A stretch of 64,000 nucleotides of DNA from JBOFZL01 sp051655155 (GCA_051655155.1 JBOFZL010000026.1:106430-170429); one strand, 5' to 3'. Positions 26,901 through 36,563 are shown, counted from the stretch's first letter. Notes: a model not told the origin generated them from the letters alone. Numbers and translations are program-made.

Positions 26901-27755
26901 ATGAATATTATTGAAACTAAGGATATTTCTTTTGCCTATGGTGATGAGAAGCTGGCTTTAGATAAGGTTAGTGTGGCTATAGAAAGTGGAAAGGTTACTG
27001 CTTTTTTAGGAGGTAATGGAGCCGGGAAATCAACTTTATTTTTAAATATTAATGGAGTTCTTAAACCGAAGTCAGGAGATTGCTATTTTAATGGTGAAAA
27101 GGTAGTTTATAACAAGCAGGGCATAAGGAAGTTAAGAGAATCGGTGGGAATAGTTTTTCAAGATCCAAATGACCAACTTTTTTCAGCTAGTGTTAGAAAT
27201 GATATTGCTTTTGGGGCATTAAATAAGGGTATAGAACCAGCTGTTGTTGCCCAAATGGTTCAAAAGGTGTCCAAGAGAGTGGGTATAGAAGAACTTTTAG
27301 ATAAGCCTACCCATGCTTTAAGTTTTGGACAAAAAAAGCGTGTGGCAATTGCAGGTGTCTTAATTATGGAGCCTAAGGTTATAATTTTAGATGAGCCTAC
27401 AGCAGGACTTGATCCCAGTGGAACGACAGAATTATTACAACTTTTAATGGAACTTGGAAATTCAAAGGATGTGGCTATTGTAATTTCTACTCATGATGTA
27501 GACTTAGTTCCTCTTTATTGTGATTATACCTATATTATGAATGGAGGAAGAATAGTTTTTGGAGGAAATTCAAAGGAACTACTGGAAAATCCAGAGGTTC
27601 TTAGGGAAAACAAGTTGAGATTACCAAGGATTGCACATTTGATGGAGATTATGGTTAATAAGGATGGACTACCATTAGATAAAGATGCTGCAACTATTTC
27701 GCAGGCGAGAAAGTCCATATTAGAGATGGTGAATAGATATGAAAAAGATTTATAA
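26901..27755 (+). CDS. cbiO: Cobalt ECF transporter ATPase CbiO
   Basis: The ATG at 26901, with GGAGG 5 bases before, is preferred to the TTG at 26889. The product has 284 residues. Walker A is GGNGAGKST (about 37-45), the Q-loop VFQDPNDQLFS is of the cobalt-ECF type, the signature is LSFGQKKR, Walker B is VIILDEPTAGLD and the switch His follows in STHDVD. The C-terminal extension (about 220-284) is usual for CbiO. It powers cobalt uptake at the inner face of the membrane and overlaps cbiD by 17 bases. Confidence 0.95.
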   Translation: MNIIETKDISFAYGDEKLALDKVSVAIESGKVTAFLGGNGAGKSTLFLNINGVLKPKSGDCYFNGEKVVYNKQGIRKLRESVGIVFQDPNDQLFSASVRNDIAFGALNKGIEPAVVAQMVQKVSKRVGIEELLDKPTHALSFGQKKRVAIAGVLIMEPKVIILDEPTAGLDPSGTTELLQLLMELGNSKDVAIVISTHDVDLVPLYCDYTYIMNGGRIVFGGNSKELLENPEVLRENKLRLPRIAHLMEIMVNKDGLPLDKDAATISQARKSILEMVNRYEKDL

Positions 27756-28830
27756 AAATGGTGAATTTCTTAAGAGTGGATATACAACAGGAAGTTGTGT
27801 AAGTGCAGGGGCTTTGGCGGGGGCTAAATTATTACTGACTGGTGAGGTTTCTGCTGAGGTGAAGTTTATGCTAGCTAATGGAGATAGTGGAGTTATGGAG
27901 CTTAAGGCTTGCTATATGAAAGATGGCATGGCAATTTCAGAGGTTATTAAGGATGGGGGCGATGATCCAGATATAACCACAGGGATGATAATAGGAACTA
28001 GACTAAGGCTTATAGAAAGTGGAATTGAGATTGTTGGTAATGAGGGTATAGGAGTAGTTGGGGTTCAAGGTCTTAGAGTGTCTAAGGGACAGTGGGCTAT
28101 TAATCCTAAACCAAAGGAAGCTTTAATTAAGAATTTAGAATTAGTAAAAAAAGAGCTAGGTTATACTGGTGGGTTTTGGGTGGAAGTATTTGCACCTGAA
28201 GGAGAACTTAGAGCGAAAAATACTTATAATGCAAGGTTGGGAATTAAAGGTGGTATTTCAATTTTAGGAACAACAGGAATAGTTGAGCCTATGAGTGAGG
28301 TAGCTTTAGTGGAAACTATTAAGCTAGATATGGATAGATGGTTTTTAAATAACAAGGAGAGTATAATCATAGCACCAGGAAACTATGGTAAGGATTATTG
28401 CCAAAGGGTGTTGGGATTTAAGATAGATGAAGCTGTTAAGATATCGAATTATCTAGGGGAAGCCTTAGATTACATCAGATTTAAAGGGTTTAAGAAGGTA
28501 CTTTTTGTAGGTCATATGGGTAAACTTGTTAAGGTAGCAGGGGGAATTATGAATACTCATTCATCTTATGGAGATGGACGTATGGAGATTATGGCAGCTT
28601 ATGGAGCTTTGGAAGGTGCAAGTAAAGAGCTTATAGGAGAAATACTATTGTCTACAACTACGGATAGAGCTTGTGAACTTTTGGAAGCTGAGGGTATTTT
28701 GGATAGGGTTATGAAGAGGATAGTAGATAGAATTATATATCATTTAAAGTATAGACTAGGAATGGATATTAATGTAGATACAGTATTATTTGGAAAGGAT
28801 GAAAGTATGACATTTTCATCTTTAGATTAG
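27739..28830 (+). CDS. cbiD: Cobalt-precorrin-5B C1-methyltransferase CbiD
   Basis: A protein of 363 residues. The family start GYTTGSCVSAGALAGAK (about 14-30) and the internal GTTGIVEPMSE and VGHMGKLVKVAGG stretches identify CbiD. It methylates C1 of the ring with S-adenosylmethionine in the anaerobic pathway. Its presence, with cbiG and cbiX but no cobG, shows the oxygen-independent route. Its start lies inside the end of cbiO, consistent with translational coupling. Confidence 0.95.
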   Translation: MKKIYKNGEFLKSGYTTGSCVSAGALAGAKLLLTGEVSAEVKFMLANGDSGVMELKACYMKDGMAISEVIKDGGDDPDITTGMIIGTRLRLIESGIEIVGNEGIGVVGVQGLRVSKGQWAINPKPKEALIKNLELVKKELGYTGGFWVEVFAPEGELRAKNTYNARLGIKGGISILGTTGIVEPMSEVALVETIKLDMDRWFLNNKESIIIAPGNYGKDYCQRVLGFKIDEAVKISNYLGEALDYIRFKGFKKVLFVGHMGKLVKVAGGIMNTHSSYGDGRMEIMAAYGALEGASKELIGEILLSTTTDRACELLEAEGILDRVMKRIVDRIIYHLKYRLGMDINVDTVLFGKDESMTFSSLD

Positions 28831-28838
28831 GAGGGTTT

Positions 28839-29519
28839 ATGAAAGGAAAGTTTTATAGCGTAGGCCTGGGGCCTGGGGATAGAGAATTATTAACTTACAA
28901 GGCTGTAAGGGTAATGGAAGAATGTTCTATTATTGCAGTGCCTGTAAGTGGTTCGAAGCGTAATGTGGCAATGGAAATTGCTGGTGATATAGTTAAAGAT
29001 AAGGATGTTTTATATCTGGATATGCCAATGACAAAGGATAAGGATGTTTTAGCATTAAATCATAATCTAGCTATTGAGAAGTTAACCAAGTGCTTGGAGG
29101 AAGGAAAGAGTGTGGCATTTTTAACCTTGGGAGATCCGTCAATTTACAGTAGCACAATGTATGTTCATCACTCCATTAGTGATAAAGGGTTTGAAACTTA
29201 TATAGTTCCAGGAATTACGTCTTTCTCTGCTGCTGCTGCTGCGTTGAATACTTCTCTTTGTGAAGGGGGAGAAGCCTTGCATATAATTCCGTCAAGTTAT
29301 GTGAATTTAGATATGGCAGTTTCTTTAGAGGGTAATAAAGTCTTTATGAAGTCTGGTAAATCTATAGTTTCAGTTAAAGAGGCTATAAATAAAAAGTCAG
29401 GGCATATGGCTATGATGGTGGAGCAAGCTTCTATGAAGGAAGAAAAGATTTATAAAAATTTAGATGATGTAGATGAGAATAGTAGTTATTTTTCGTTAAT
29501 TATAGCTAAGGAGGCTTAA
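28839..29519 (+). CDS. cbiL: Cobalt-precorrin-2 C20-methyltransferase CbiL
   Basis: A protein of 226 residues of the tetrapyrrole methylase fold: YSVGLGPGDRELLTYKA at the start binds SAM, LTLGDPSIYSS at about 93-103 is the GDP loop, and VPGITSFSAAAAAL follows. The FYSVGLGPGD opening and the CbiL-specific VPVSGSKRN stretch separate it from CbiF and CbiH. It adds the C20 methyl to cobalt-factor II. Ribosome binding site GGAGG; one base separates it from cbiF. Confidence 0.93.
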   Translation: MKGKFYSVGLGPGDRELLTYKAVRVMEECSIIAVPVSGSKRNVAMEIAGDIVKDKDVLYLDMPMTKDKDVLALNHNLAIEKLTKCLEEGKSVAFLTLGDPSIYSSTMYVHHSISDKGFETYIVPGITSFSAAAAALNTSLCEGGEALHIIPSSYVNLDMAVSLEGNKVFMKSGKSIVSVKEAINKKSGHMAMMVEQASMKEEKIYKNLDDVDENSSYFSLIIAKEA

Positions 29520-29520
29520 G

Positions 29521-30279
29521 ATGATATATTTTGTGGGGGCAGGCCCAGGGGCTGAGGATTTAATTACAGTTAGAGGCCAGAATCTTTTGAAAGAGGCAGA
29601 TGTTATTATATATGCAGGCTCTCTTGTTAATCCAGCTTTATTGGAATTAAGAAAATCTGATTGTCCGGTGTATAACAGTGCCGTTATGACCTTGGAAGAG
29701 GTTATTCAGGTTATGAGAGAGTTTACAGATAAAGGTAGCGAGAAGATAGTAAGACTTCATACAGGAGATCCGTGTATTTATGGGGCGCATAGGGAGCAGA
29801 TGGACCAGTTGGATAAGTTGAAACTGGAATATACAGTAGTTCCTGGGGTGAGTTCATTTATAGGTGCTGCTGCTGCTTTAAAGGCAGAACTTACTCTTCC
29901 TAATGTTAGTCAAAGTGTTATCTTAACTCGAATGGAGGGAAGAACTCCTGTTCCCGAAAAAGAGGATATAAGATTAATGGCTAGCCATGGTTGTTCTATG
30001 GTGGTATTTTTAACTTCTACTATGTTGGAGGAGTTATCGAAACGTCTCATTGAAGGGGGATATAAGCCAAGTTCTCCTGCAGCCATAGTATATAAGGCTA
30101 CTTGGCCTGATGAAAAAGTTATAAGAACCACTGTAGAAAATATTGGGAAGGCAGCTAAGGAAAATGGAATAAACAAGATGGCACTTATTTTTGTAGGTGG
30201 ATTTTTAGGTGATGAGTATGAGCGTTCAAAACTTTATGATCCAAGCTTCACTCATGAATATAGAGAGGCAAGTAAGTAA
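29521..30279 (+). CDS. cbiF: Cobalt-precorrin-4 C11-methyltransferase CbiF
   Basis: A protein of 252 residues with a SAM-dependent tetrapyrrole methylase fold. VGAGPGAEDLITVRG at 5-19, VRLHTGDPCIYGA at about 79-91 and QSVILTRMEGRTPVP at about 135-150 are CbiF/CobM hallmarks. It methylates C11, after ring contraction by CbiH. It starts one base after cbiL and shares a TAATG stop-start with cbiG, so the genes are translationally coupled. Confidence 0.95.
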   Translation: MIYFVGAGPGAEDLITVRGQNLLKEADVIIYAGSLVNPALLELRKSDCPVYNSAVMTLEEVIQVMREFTDKGSEKIVRLHTGDPCIYGAHREQMDQLDKLKLEYTVVPGVSSFIGAAAALKAELTLPNVSQSVILTRMEGRTPVPEKEDIRLMASHGCSMVVFLTSTMLEELSKRLIEGGYKPSSPAAIVYKATWPDEKVIRTTVENIGKAAKENGINKMALIFVGGFLGDEYERSKLYDPSFTHEYREASK

Positions 30280-31259
30280 TGAGAGTAGCTATGTTATCCT
30301 TCTCTAATAAGGGAAGGGTTTTAGAGGAAAAGTTGAAGCTAATATTAGAAGAAAAGTATGGAGCGTCAGTTATAGGTAAGGATACTGATAAAAGGGCATG
30401 GATTGGAGAGATTTTCTCTAAAGTAGAGGTTATAGTATTTATTGGGGCGATAGGTATTGCTGTTAGATATATAGCTGAACACATTAAGTCTAAGGATGTT
30501 GATCCTGCTGTTATTGTAATAGATGAGCTAGGAACTTTTATTATACCTATTCTTTCAGGTCATATTGGTGGAGCAAATGAGATAGCAAGTAATTTAGCTG
30601 AGGATATTAAGGCTACGCCTGTAATAACTACAGCCACAGACATAAATAAGGTTTTGGCAATTGATACTTATGCAGTGAAAAACAATTATGTTATTTCTGA
30701 TATAAGTAAGATTAAATATATATCTTCGGCTATTTTAAAGGGCGAAGAGGTAGGATTCTATACAGCTATTAAAGGTCATAAAACTCCAAAAGGACTAGTA
30801 TCTAAGGCTTCAGGTGCTATTGGAGTGGTGGTGTCTTATGATGAGAAAGAAAGTCCTTTTGATATAAGCTTAAATTTGATTCCCAAAAACTTAGTTTTAG
30901 GGATAGGGTGCAGAAGGGATACAGAGGAAGAAAAAATGAGGTCTTGGATAGAAAATAAGCTCGAGAGCTTAAATATTAGTCCAAGGTCTATAAGCTTAGT
31001 GGCCTCTATAGATATTAAAAAGGATGAGAGCTGTATAATACAGCTGGCAAGGCATTTAGATGTGGAGTATAAGGTTTTTGCTTCGGAGGAGCTTTCTAAG
31101 GTTTTAGGTTCTAAGTCGGAGTCTAGTTTTGTAAGGTCAATCACAGGGGTAGATAATGTGTGCGAAAGATCAGCAATCTTAGGAAGTAAGGGAAGTTTGA
31201 TAGTAGAAAAAATTGCAGAACATGGCATGACACTTGCCATAGCGGAAAGTGGGATTTAA
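30279..31259 (+). CDS. cbiG: Cobalt-precorrin-5A hydrolase CbiG
   Basis: A protein of 326 residues. The N-terminal domain holds IVFIGAIGIAVRYIAEHIKSK and the LSGHIGGANEIA motif (about 92-103). The C-terminal domain opens with LVLGIGCRRDT and ends with HGMTLAIAESG. This is the normal CbiG layout. It opens the delta-lactone and releases acetaldehyde (the C20 fragment), a step unique to the anaerobic route. One-base overlaps with cbiF before it and cbiH after it indicate tight coupling. Confidence 0.95.
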   Translation: MRVAMLSFSNKGRVLEEKLKLILEEKYGASVIGKDTDKRAWIGEIFSKVEVIVFIGAIGIAVRYIAEHIKSKDVDPAVIVIDELGTFIIPILSGHIGGANEIASNLAEDIKATPVITTATDINKVLAIDTYAVKNNYVISDISKIKYISSAILKGEEVGFYTAIKGHKTPKGLVSKASGAIGVVVSYDEKESPFDISLNLIPKNLVLGIGCRRDTEEEKMRSWIENKLESLNISPRSISLVASIDIKKDESCIIQLARHLDVEYKVFASEELSKVLGSKSESSFVRSITGVDNVCERSAILGSKGSLIVEKIAEHGMTLAIAESGI

Positions 31260-31987
31260 TGATATATATTGTAGGTATTGGTCCAGGTGGACTAGAAAAT
31301 ATGACTGGAACGGCTATTGGGGCTATTAGAAATAGTCAGGTTATAGTAGGATATGATCTTTATGTAAAACTTTTAGGCTCGCTTGCAGATGGGAAAGAGC
31401 TAATTTCTACAGGGATGAAAAAAGAAGTAGATCGTTGTCAAAAGGCTATAGATGTGGCCAAAGAGGGTAAGAAAGTTGCTGTTGTTTGTAGTGGGGATGC
31501 AGGAGTTTATGGTATGGCAGGAATCGTACACGAGCTGGCAGAAGGTAGTAATTTGGAGATTAAAGTAATATCAGGAGTAACGGCTGCTTGTTCAGGGGCA
31601 GCAGTTTTGGGAGCTCCGTTGATTCATGATTTTGCAGTGATTTCTCTTAGCGATTTACTTACTCCTTGGGAAAAGATTGAAAAACGTCTGGACTTAGCAG
31701 GAGAGGCAGATTTTGTAATTTGTCTTTACAATCCACAGAGTATGAAGAGAAGCGATTATGTAGAGAGGGCTGTGTCCAAGATAATTAAACATAGATCTGG
31801 GAAAACTCCTTGTGGTTATGTGAAGAACATAGGAAGAGAAGGCGAAGTTTATAAGCTGTGTACTTTAGAGGAGTTACCAAATGAGAATATTGATATGTTC
31901 ACTACAGTTTATATAGGTAATAGCCAAACCAAAATTATAGATGGGAAATTAGTAACCCCGAGAGGTTATGAGAAGTATTATGGATAA
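31259..31987 (+). CDS. cbiH: Cobalt-precorrin-3 C17-methyltransferase CbiH
   Basis: A protein of 242 residues. YIVGIGPGGLENMTGTA at 3-19 is the SAM loop, VVCSGDAGVYGMA at about 79-91 is the CbiH-type GDAG motif, and ISLSDLLTPWEKIEKRL is a family marker. It methylates C17 and drives ring contraction. No 4Fe-4S or other C-terminal extension is present, unlike some CbiH60-type enzymes. It overlaps the cbiJ fusion by 8 bases. Confidence 0.95.
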   Translation: MIYIVGIGPGGLENMTGTAIGAIRNSQVIVGYDLYVKLLGSLADGKELISTGMKKEVDRCQKAIDVAKEGKKVAVVCSGDAGVYGMAGIVHELAEGSNLEIKVISGVTAACSGAAVLGAPLIHDFAVISLSDLLTPWEKIEKRLDLAGEADFVICLYNPQSMKRSDYVERAVSKIIKHRSGKTPCGYVKNIGREGEVYKLCTLEELPNENIDMFTTVYIGNSQTKIIDGKLVTPRGYEKYYG

Positions 31988-33209
31988 GTTATTGATTTTT
32001 GCAGGAACTTATGAAGGAAGAGTGCTTTGTGAGTTTCTAAGTTTAAATGGTATTAATGCCACAGCCTCTGTTGCTACTGAATATGGAGAAGAAATTATTC
32101 AAGATCTAAGAAATATAAATGTTATTAAGGGTAGGTTGAATTTGGAAGATATGGAATCTCTTATTTTAAGGGAGAATTATTCTAAGATAATAGATGCTAC
32201 GCATCCTTATGCTCAAATAGTTTCTGAAAATATTGAGAAGGCTTGCGAAACTACAGACAGAGAATATATAAGACTTTTACGAGAAGAGGGTAAGTATGAA
32301 GGGCTTTTAACTGTAGGTAATACTAAGGAGGCAGTTAGCTTACTTAATGATTTAGAAGGGAATATTCTTTTGACTACAGGTAGTAAGGAACTGGCAAGTT
32401 ATAAGGGAGTGGACAATTTTGAAAAGCGAATTTTTGCAAGGGTTTTGCCTTCAAAAGAAGTTTTGGAAAGTTGTGAAAACTTAGGGATTAAAGGAAGAAA
32501 TTTAATTTGCATGCAAGGGCCTTTCTCAAAAGAAATGAATTTTACTATGCTAAAAGACTATGATTGTTCTATTTTGGTTACTAAAAATACCGGAAATGCT
32601 GGAGGGTTTAGGGAAAAGGTAGAAGCGGCTAAGTTGGCAGGGGCAAAAGTTATAGTGATTGACAGACCTTTAAAAGAAGGTGAGGAAAAGACCTATAGTT
32701 TAGAAGAGTTAAAATTATGGTTAGCAACTATATTTAAGTTTGAAGCTAAAGTAGATGTTTGTATTGAAGAGAAAAATAACTTTAAGTATTTTCCAAGTTT
32801 TGTAGATTCTACCAATAAGTTAGTAGTTATTGTTGGGGCAGGTAAAATAGGTTTAGGAAGAGTAGAGAAGCTTAAGGGATTTAATTTTAAAATTAAGGTT
32901 GTAAGTGAAAAATATCTTTATATGCCTAAGGGTGTAGAGTGTTTAGAAAAGTTTTATGAAGATGAAGATATTAATGGAGCTTTTATGGTGGTTGCAGCTA
33001 CTAATAATAGGGATGTGAATAGTCATATAGGAAAAATTTGTAGGGAGAAGAACATACTTTGTTCCGTAGCTGATAAAGGGAGTGAAGGAAGCTTTATATT
33101 TCCTGCATTAATAGATAGTAAGGAAGGGTTAATAGCAATTAGTTCTGATGGAGAAAGTCCTAAAAAGACTAAGTTATTGGCAAAGAAATTGCGAGAGATT
33201 TTAACATAA
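31980..33209 (+). CDS. cbiJ: CbiJ cobalt-precorrin-6A reductase fused to precorrin-2 dehydrogenase (Met8/SirC-like)
   Basis: A protein of 409 residues from the ATG at 31980 (another ATG at 31968 is closer to cbiH sequence). Residues about 1-250 are CbiJ: LLIFAGTYEGRVLCEFL, IIDATHPYAQIVSENI and LLTTGSKELASY. Residues about 270-409 are a Met8/SirC-like NAD domain, with VVIVGAGKIGLGRVEKL, FMVVAATNNRDVN and ISSDGESPKKTKLLAKKLR. One protein would thus oxidise precorrin-2 to sirohydrochlorin and later reduce precorrin-6A. No separate copy of either gene is in the operon, which supports a working fusion. Confidence 0.9.
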   Translation: MDKLLIFAGTYEGRVLCEFLSLNGINATASVATEYGEEIIQDLRNINVIKGRLNLEDMESLILRENYSKIIDATHPYAQIVSENIEKACETTDREYIRLLREEGKYEGLLTVGNTKEAVSLLNDLEGNILLTTGSKELASYKGVDNFEKRIFARVLPSKEVLESCENLGIKGRNLICMQGPFSKEMNFTMLKDYDCSILVTKNTGNAGGFREKVEAAKLAGAKVIVIDRPLKEGEEKTYSLEELKLWLATIFKFEAKVDVCIEEKNNFKYFPSFVDSTNKLVVIVGAGKIGLGRVEKLKGFNFKIKVVSEKYLYMPKGVECLEKFYEDEDINGAFMVVAATNNRDVNSHIGKICREKNILCSVADKGSEGSFIFPALIDSKEGLIAISSDGESPKKTKLLAKKLREILT

Positions 33210-33224
33210 ATTCGGGGGTACAAG

Positions 33225-34124
33225 GTGAAGATTCGTGTTGGAAGTAGAGAGAGTGTATTGGCAGTAAGGCAGGCGGAAATAGTTATGGAGTATATAAAGT
33301 CTATTTATCCAGATATGGAGCTTGAGTTGGTAACTATGAAGACTACAGGGGATATTATTCAAGATAGAACCTTAGATAAGATTGGTGGGAAAGGACTTTT
33401 TGTTAAAGAACTAGACCAAGCGCTTATTGAAAATAGGGTAGATATTACTGTTCATAGTATGAAGGATATGCCTATGGAGCTACCTAAGGGACTTCCTATA
33501 ATTGCAGTTTCAGATAGGGAAGACTGTCGGGATGCTTTGGTTTTACCTAAGGGGGTAGAGGATATAGATTTTACTAAGCCGATAGGATGTTCAAGTAAAC
33601 GTAGAACCTTACAGCTTAAAAAAATATACCCTAATTGCATAGTAGAACCGATAAGGGGGAATGTGCTTACCAGATTAGAAAAGTTGGATAAAGGAGATTT
33701 TTCAGCTATAGTGCTTGCTTCTGCAGGACTAAGAAGGATTAATTTAGAAAATAGAATAAGTCGTTTTTTCACTCCTGAAGAGATGATACCAGCCTCTTGT
33801 CAAGGTACTTTAGCAGTACAAAGTAGAGATGATTTTAATAAAGATATTTTAAAAGGTTTTGGGTCAAAGGAGTCATGGGATATTGCTATGGCAGAAAGAA
33901 GCTTTGTATGCGCTTTAGATGGTGGGTGTAGTTCGCCTGTGGCTGCTTATGGAAGACTTATAGAAGACAAACTTTATCTTACGGGAATGTATGTAGATGA
34001 AGAGGAGCAGATGATAGAAAAGACTATTATTTGTAATCGAGAAGAAGGCTGCTTATGTGCTAGAAGTTTAGCTTTTGAGCTTAGAGGAGATGTTGGTAGA
34101 AAGGAATGTTGTTGTGATGTGTAA
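33225..34124 (+). CDS. hemC: Porphobilinogen deaminase (hydroxymethylbilane synthase)
   Basis: A protein of 299 residues starting at a GTG with a GGGGG site about 8 bases before. KIRVGSRESVLAVRQ opens the protein, VHSMKDMP at about 78-85 is the substrate-binding loop, and LDGGCSSPVAAYG carries the Cys that holds the dipyrromethane cofactor. It joins four porphobilinogen units into hydroxymethylbilane, feeding the HemD domain of the next gene, which it overlaps by 8 bases. Confidence 0.96.
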   Translation: MKIRVGSRESVLAVRQAEIVMEYIKSIYPDMELELVTMKTTGDIIQDRTLDKIGGKGLFVKELDQALIENRVDITVHSMKDMPMELPKGLPIIAVSDREDCRDALVLPKGVEDIDFTKPIGCSSKRRTLQLKKIYPNCIVEPIRGNVLTRLEKLDKGDFSAIVLASAGLRRINLENRISRFFTPEEMIPASCQGTLAVQSRDDFNKDILKGFGSKESWDIAMAERSFVCALDGGCSSPVAAYGRLIEDKLYLTGMYVDEEEQMIEKTIICNREEGCLCARSLAFELRGDVGRKECCCDV

Positions 34125-35598
34125 GGGAAAGGTATATTTAGTAGGAGCAGGTCCTGGAGATAAAAATCTATTAACCATAGAAGCTGAAAGACTTATTAAA
34201 ATAGCAGAAGTTGTAGTTTATGATAGGCTCGTTAGCAAAGATATTTTAGAGCTAATTCCTGAAACAGCAGAAATGATAGATGCAGGTAAAAATGTGGGAA
34301 ACCATATAATTCCACAGTCAGAGATTAATAAGATATTATTGGAAAAATCTAAATTAGGTAAGATAGTAGTTAGGCTTAAGGGTGGCGATCCATTTTTATT
34401 TGGTCGTGGTGGTGAGGAGTTGGAGCTTCTTATTGAGGAAGATATTCCTTTTAAGGTTGTGCCGGGTATAACTTCTGCTATTGCAGCTCCCAGCTATGCG
34501 GGTATTCCTGTAACTCATAGGGAATTTTGTGCTTCGGTACACATAATCTCAGGACATAGTGCTAAGTTAGGAGATTTGCCTATAGATTATGAGGCTCTTA
34601 CAAGGCTCAATGGAACTCTTGTTTTCCTTATGTCAGTGGCTTCAATACCTATTATAGCAAAAGGGCTTATGGAAGCAGGAATGGCAAAAGATACAGAAGT
34701 GGCCTTTGTAGAAAATGGGACAAGAGCTAACCAGAGGAAGATAATTACCAGTTTAGAAAAGTGTGAAGACGATATAATTAGCCATAGAGTAAAATCACCT
34801 GCTACTATTATCATAGGTAGGGTTTGTTCCCTTTCAGAAAAATATGATTGGTTTTCTAATCAAAGTCTAAGTGGATGTAAGGTTTTAGTTACAAGACCTA
34901 ACTCGTCTATTGGAGGGTTAGGAGAAAAATTAGGTTCGCTAGGGGCTAAGGTAAGAAAACTTCCATTGATTGAAACAAGAAGGATAGATTTTGATCTTAA
35001 TTTATCTGATAAAGATGTAATAGTGTTTACAAGTGCTGTAGGGGTGGAGGAATTTTTTAATAAGTTAAAAGAGCTTAATATGGATGCAAGAGTGCTGTAT
35101 GGCAAAAAAATTGCAGTTGTAGGAGCTCAAACAGCTAAGAGTCTAGAAGAGCATGGAATAAGAGCTGACTTTTGCCCAAGCATCTACAGTGGAGAAGCAC
35201 TGGGAAGAGAAATGTTAGAAAAATCTTTTCTTAAAGTAGATGATAAGGTGGGGATTTACAGAGCCCAAGAAGGAAGCTTAGAGTTAATGGAAGTTTTACG
35301 AAGCAAGAACATTAAGTTTGATGATATTCCTGTTTATGAAACAAAAAGTATAAAGGTTCACTTAGGGGAAATGGATTTTGATTATATTACCTTTACCAGT
35401 GCCAGCATAGTTAAAAGTTTTGCTGACAGTGTAGGTGAAGATTTTGATTTTTCGAAGATTAAGGGAATATGTATAGGAGAACAGACTGCTAAGGTAGCAA
35501 AAAAACTAGGAATAAGAACATTCATATCAGAAGAGGCAACTATTGACTCTGTTGTAGAAAGGGTAGAAAAATTATGGAAATTAGACCAAGAAGATTAA
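34117..35598 (+). CDS. cobA-hemD: CobA-HemD fusion: uroporphyrinogen-III C-methyltransferase / uroporphyrinogen-III synthase
   Basis: The ATG at 34117 is preferred to the TTG at 34075. The product has 493 residues. About 1-245 are the SAM-dependent CobA domain (VYLVGAGPGDKNLLTIEA, VRLKGGDPFLFGRGGEE, PGITSAIAAPSYAGIPVTHR). About 247-493 are HemD (VLVTRPNSS, VIVFTSAVGVEEF, CIGEQTAKVAKKLG). The protein closes hydroxymethylbilane to uroporphyrinogen III and methylates it at C2 and C7 to precorrin-2. This fusion is well known in Firmicutes. It overlaps hemB by 25 bases. Confidence 0.95.
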   Translation: MCKGKVYLVGAGPGDKNLLTIEAERLIKIAEVVVYDRLVSKDILELIPETAEMIDAGKNVGNHIIPQSEINKILLEKSKLGKIVVRLKGGDPFLFGRGGEELELLIEEDIPFKVVPGITSAIAAPSYAGIPVTHREFCASVHIISGHSAKLGDLPIDYEALTRLNGTLVFLMSVASIPIIAKGLMEAGMAKDTEVAFVENGTRANQRKIITSLEKCEDDIISHRVKSPATIIIGRVCSLSEKYDWFSNQSLSGCKVLVTRPNSSIGGLGEKLGSLGAKVRKLPLIETRRIDFDLNLSDKDVIVFTSAVGVEEFFNKLKELNMDARVLYGKKIAVVGAQTAKSLEEHGIRADFCPSIYSGEALGREMLEKSFLKVDDKVGIYRAQEGSLELMEVLRSKNIKFDDIPVYETKSIKVHLGEMDFDYITFTSASIVKSFADSVGEDFDFSKIKGICIGEQTAKVAKKLGIRTFISEEATIDSVVERVEKLWKLDQED

Positions 35599-36554
35599 GA
35601 CAAAACAAGGATATAAGAGATTTAACACGAGAAACAAGGTTATCACCAAATGCACTTATTTTACCTATATTTTTAATAGAGGGAGAAAATATTAAATCAC
35701 CTATATCCAGTATGGAAGGGCACTTTCACTATAGTCCAGATAGAGTACATGAGGGCATAGACAAGGCTTTAAGCCATGGGATTAATAAGTTTATGCTTTT
35801 TGGACTACCAAAAGAAAAGGATGCTATAGGAAGTCAAAGTTTTTGTAGTCATGGTATAGTTCAGGAGGGTGTAAGAGTAATCAAGGCTCGTTATGGTAAA
35901 GATGTTTATATAATAACGGATGTTTGTATGTGTGAATATACTTCTCATGGACATTGTGGAATCTTGGAAGGTGATTATGTAAATAATGATAAAACTTTAG
36001 AATATCTAAGTAAAATTGCAGTTTCTCATGGAGAAGCTGGGGCAGATATGGTAGCTCCTTCGGACATGATGGATGGTCATGTGGCTGCTATGAGAGAGGC
36101 TTTGGATAAGGCAGGGTATATTAATCTACCTATTATGAGCTATTCTGCTAAGTATGCATCAGCTTTTTACGGACCTTTTAGAGAAGCGGCAGGTTCTGCT
36201 CCATCTTTTGGGGATAGAAAGGCATACCAAATGGACTATCATAATAGCAGAGAAGCTTGTAAGGAGATTCAGTTAGACATTGAAGAGGGCACAGATATAG
36301 TTATGGTTAAACCTGCCTTATCTTATTTAGATATAATAACTAAGGCAAAAGAAATAAGTAACGTGCCTGTAGCAGCTTATTCGGTAAGTGGAGAGTTTGC
36401 TATGATAAAGGCAGCAGGCAAGGCAGGACTGATTGATGAGTACAAAATTATGTGTGAAACCACTGTATCTATATTTAGAGCAGGGGCTGATATATTGATA
36501 ACTTATTTTGCAGAAGAAATAGCCGATGCTATAAAAGCAGGGCATATTGGATAG
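35574..36554 (+). CDS. hemB: Delta-aminolevulinic acid dehydratase (porphobilinogen synthase)
   Basis: A protein of 326 residues. RPRRLRQNKDIRDLTRET opens the protein, DVCMCEYTSHGHCG (about 119-132) is the Cys-rich zinc site, SYSAKYASAFYGPFR holds the first Schiff-base Lys (about 196) and MVKPALSYLD the second (about 249). The Zn-binding form is indicated by the three cysteines. It condenses two ALA molecules to porphobilinogen. It starts inside the cobA-hemD gene. No ALA-forming gene is present in this operon. Confidence 0.96.
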   Translation: MEIRPRRLRQNKDIRDLTRETRLSPNALILPIFLIEGENIKSPISSMEGHFHYSPDRVHEGIDKALSHGINKFMLFGLPKEKDAIGSQSFCSHGIVQEGVRVIKARYGKDVYIITDVCMCEYTSHGHCGILEGDYVNNDKTLEYLSKIAVSHGEAGADMVAPSDMMDGHVAAMREALDKAGYINLPIMSYSAKYASAFYGPFREAAGSAPSFGDRKAYQMDYHNSREACKEIQLDIEEGTDIVMVKPALSYLDIITKAKEISNVPVAAYSVSGEFAMIKAAGKAGLIDEYKIMCETTVSIFRAGADILITYFAEEIADAIKAGHIG

Positions 36555-36563
36555 GAGGATGTT

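Noticed and set aside
30836..31240. 134-residue minus-strand open frame within cbiG
   Set aside because: It is fully antisense to a conserved gene in the middle of the operon and is best explained by AT-rich codon use.
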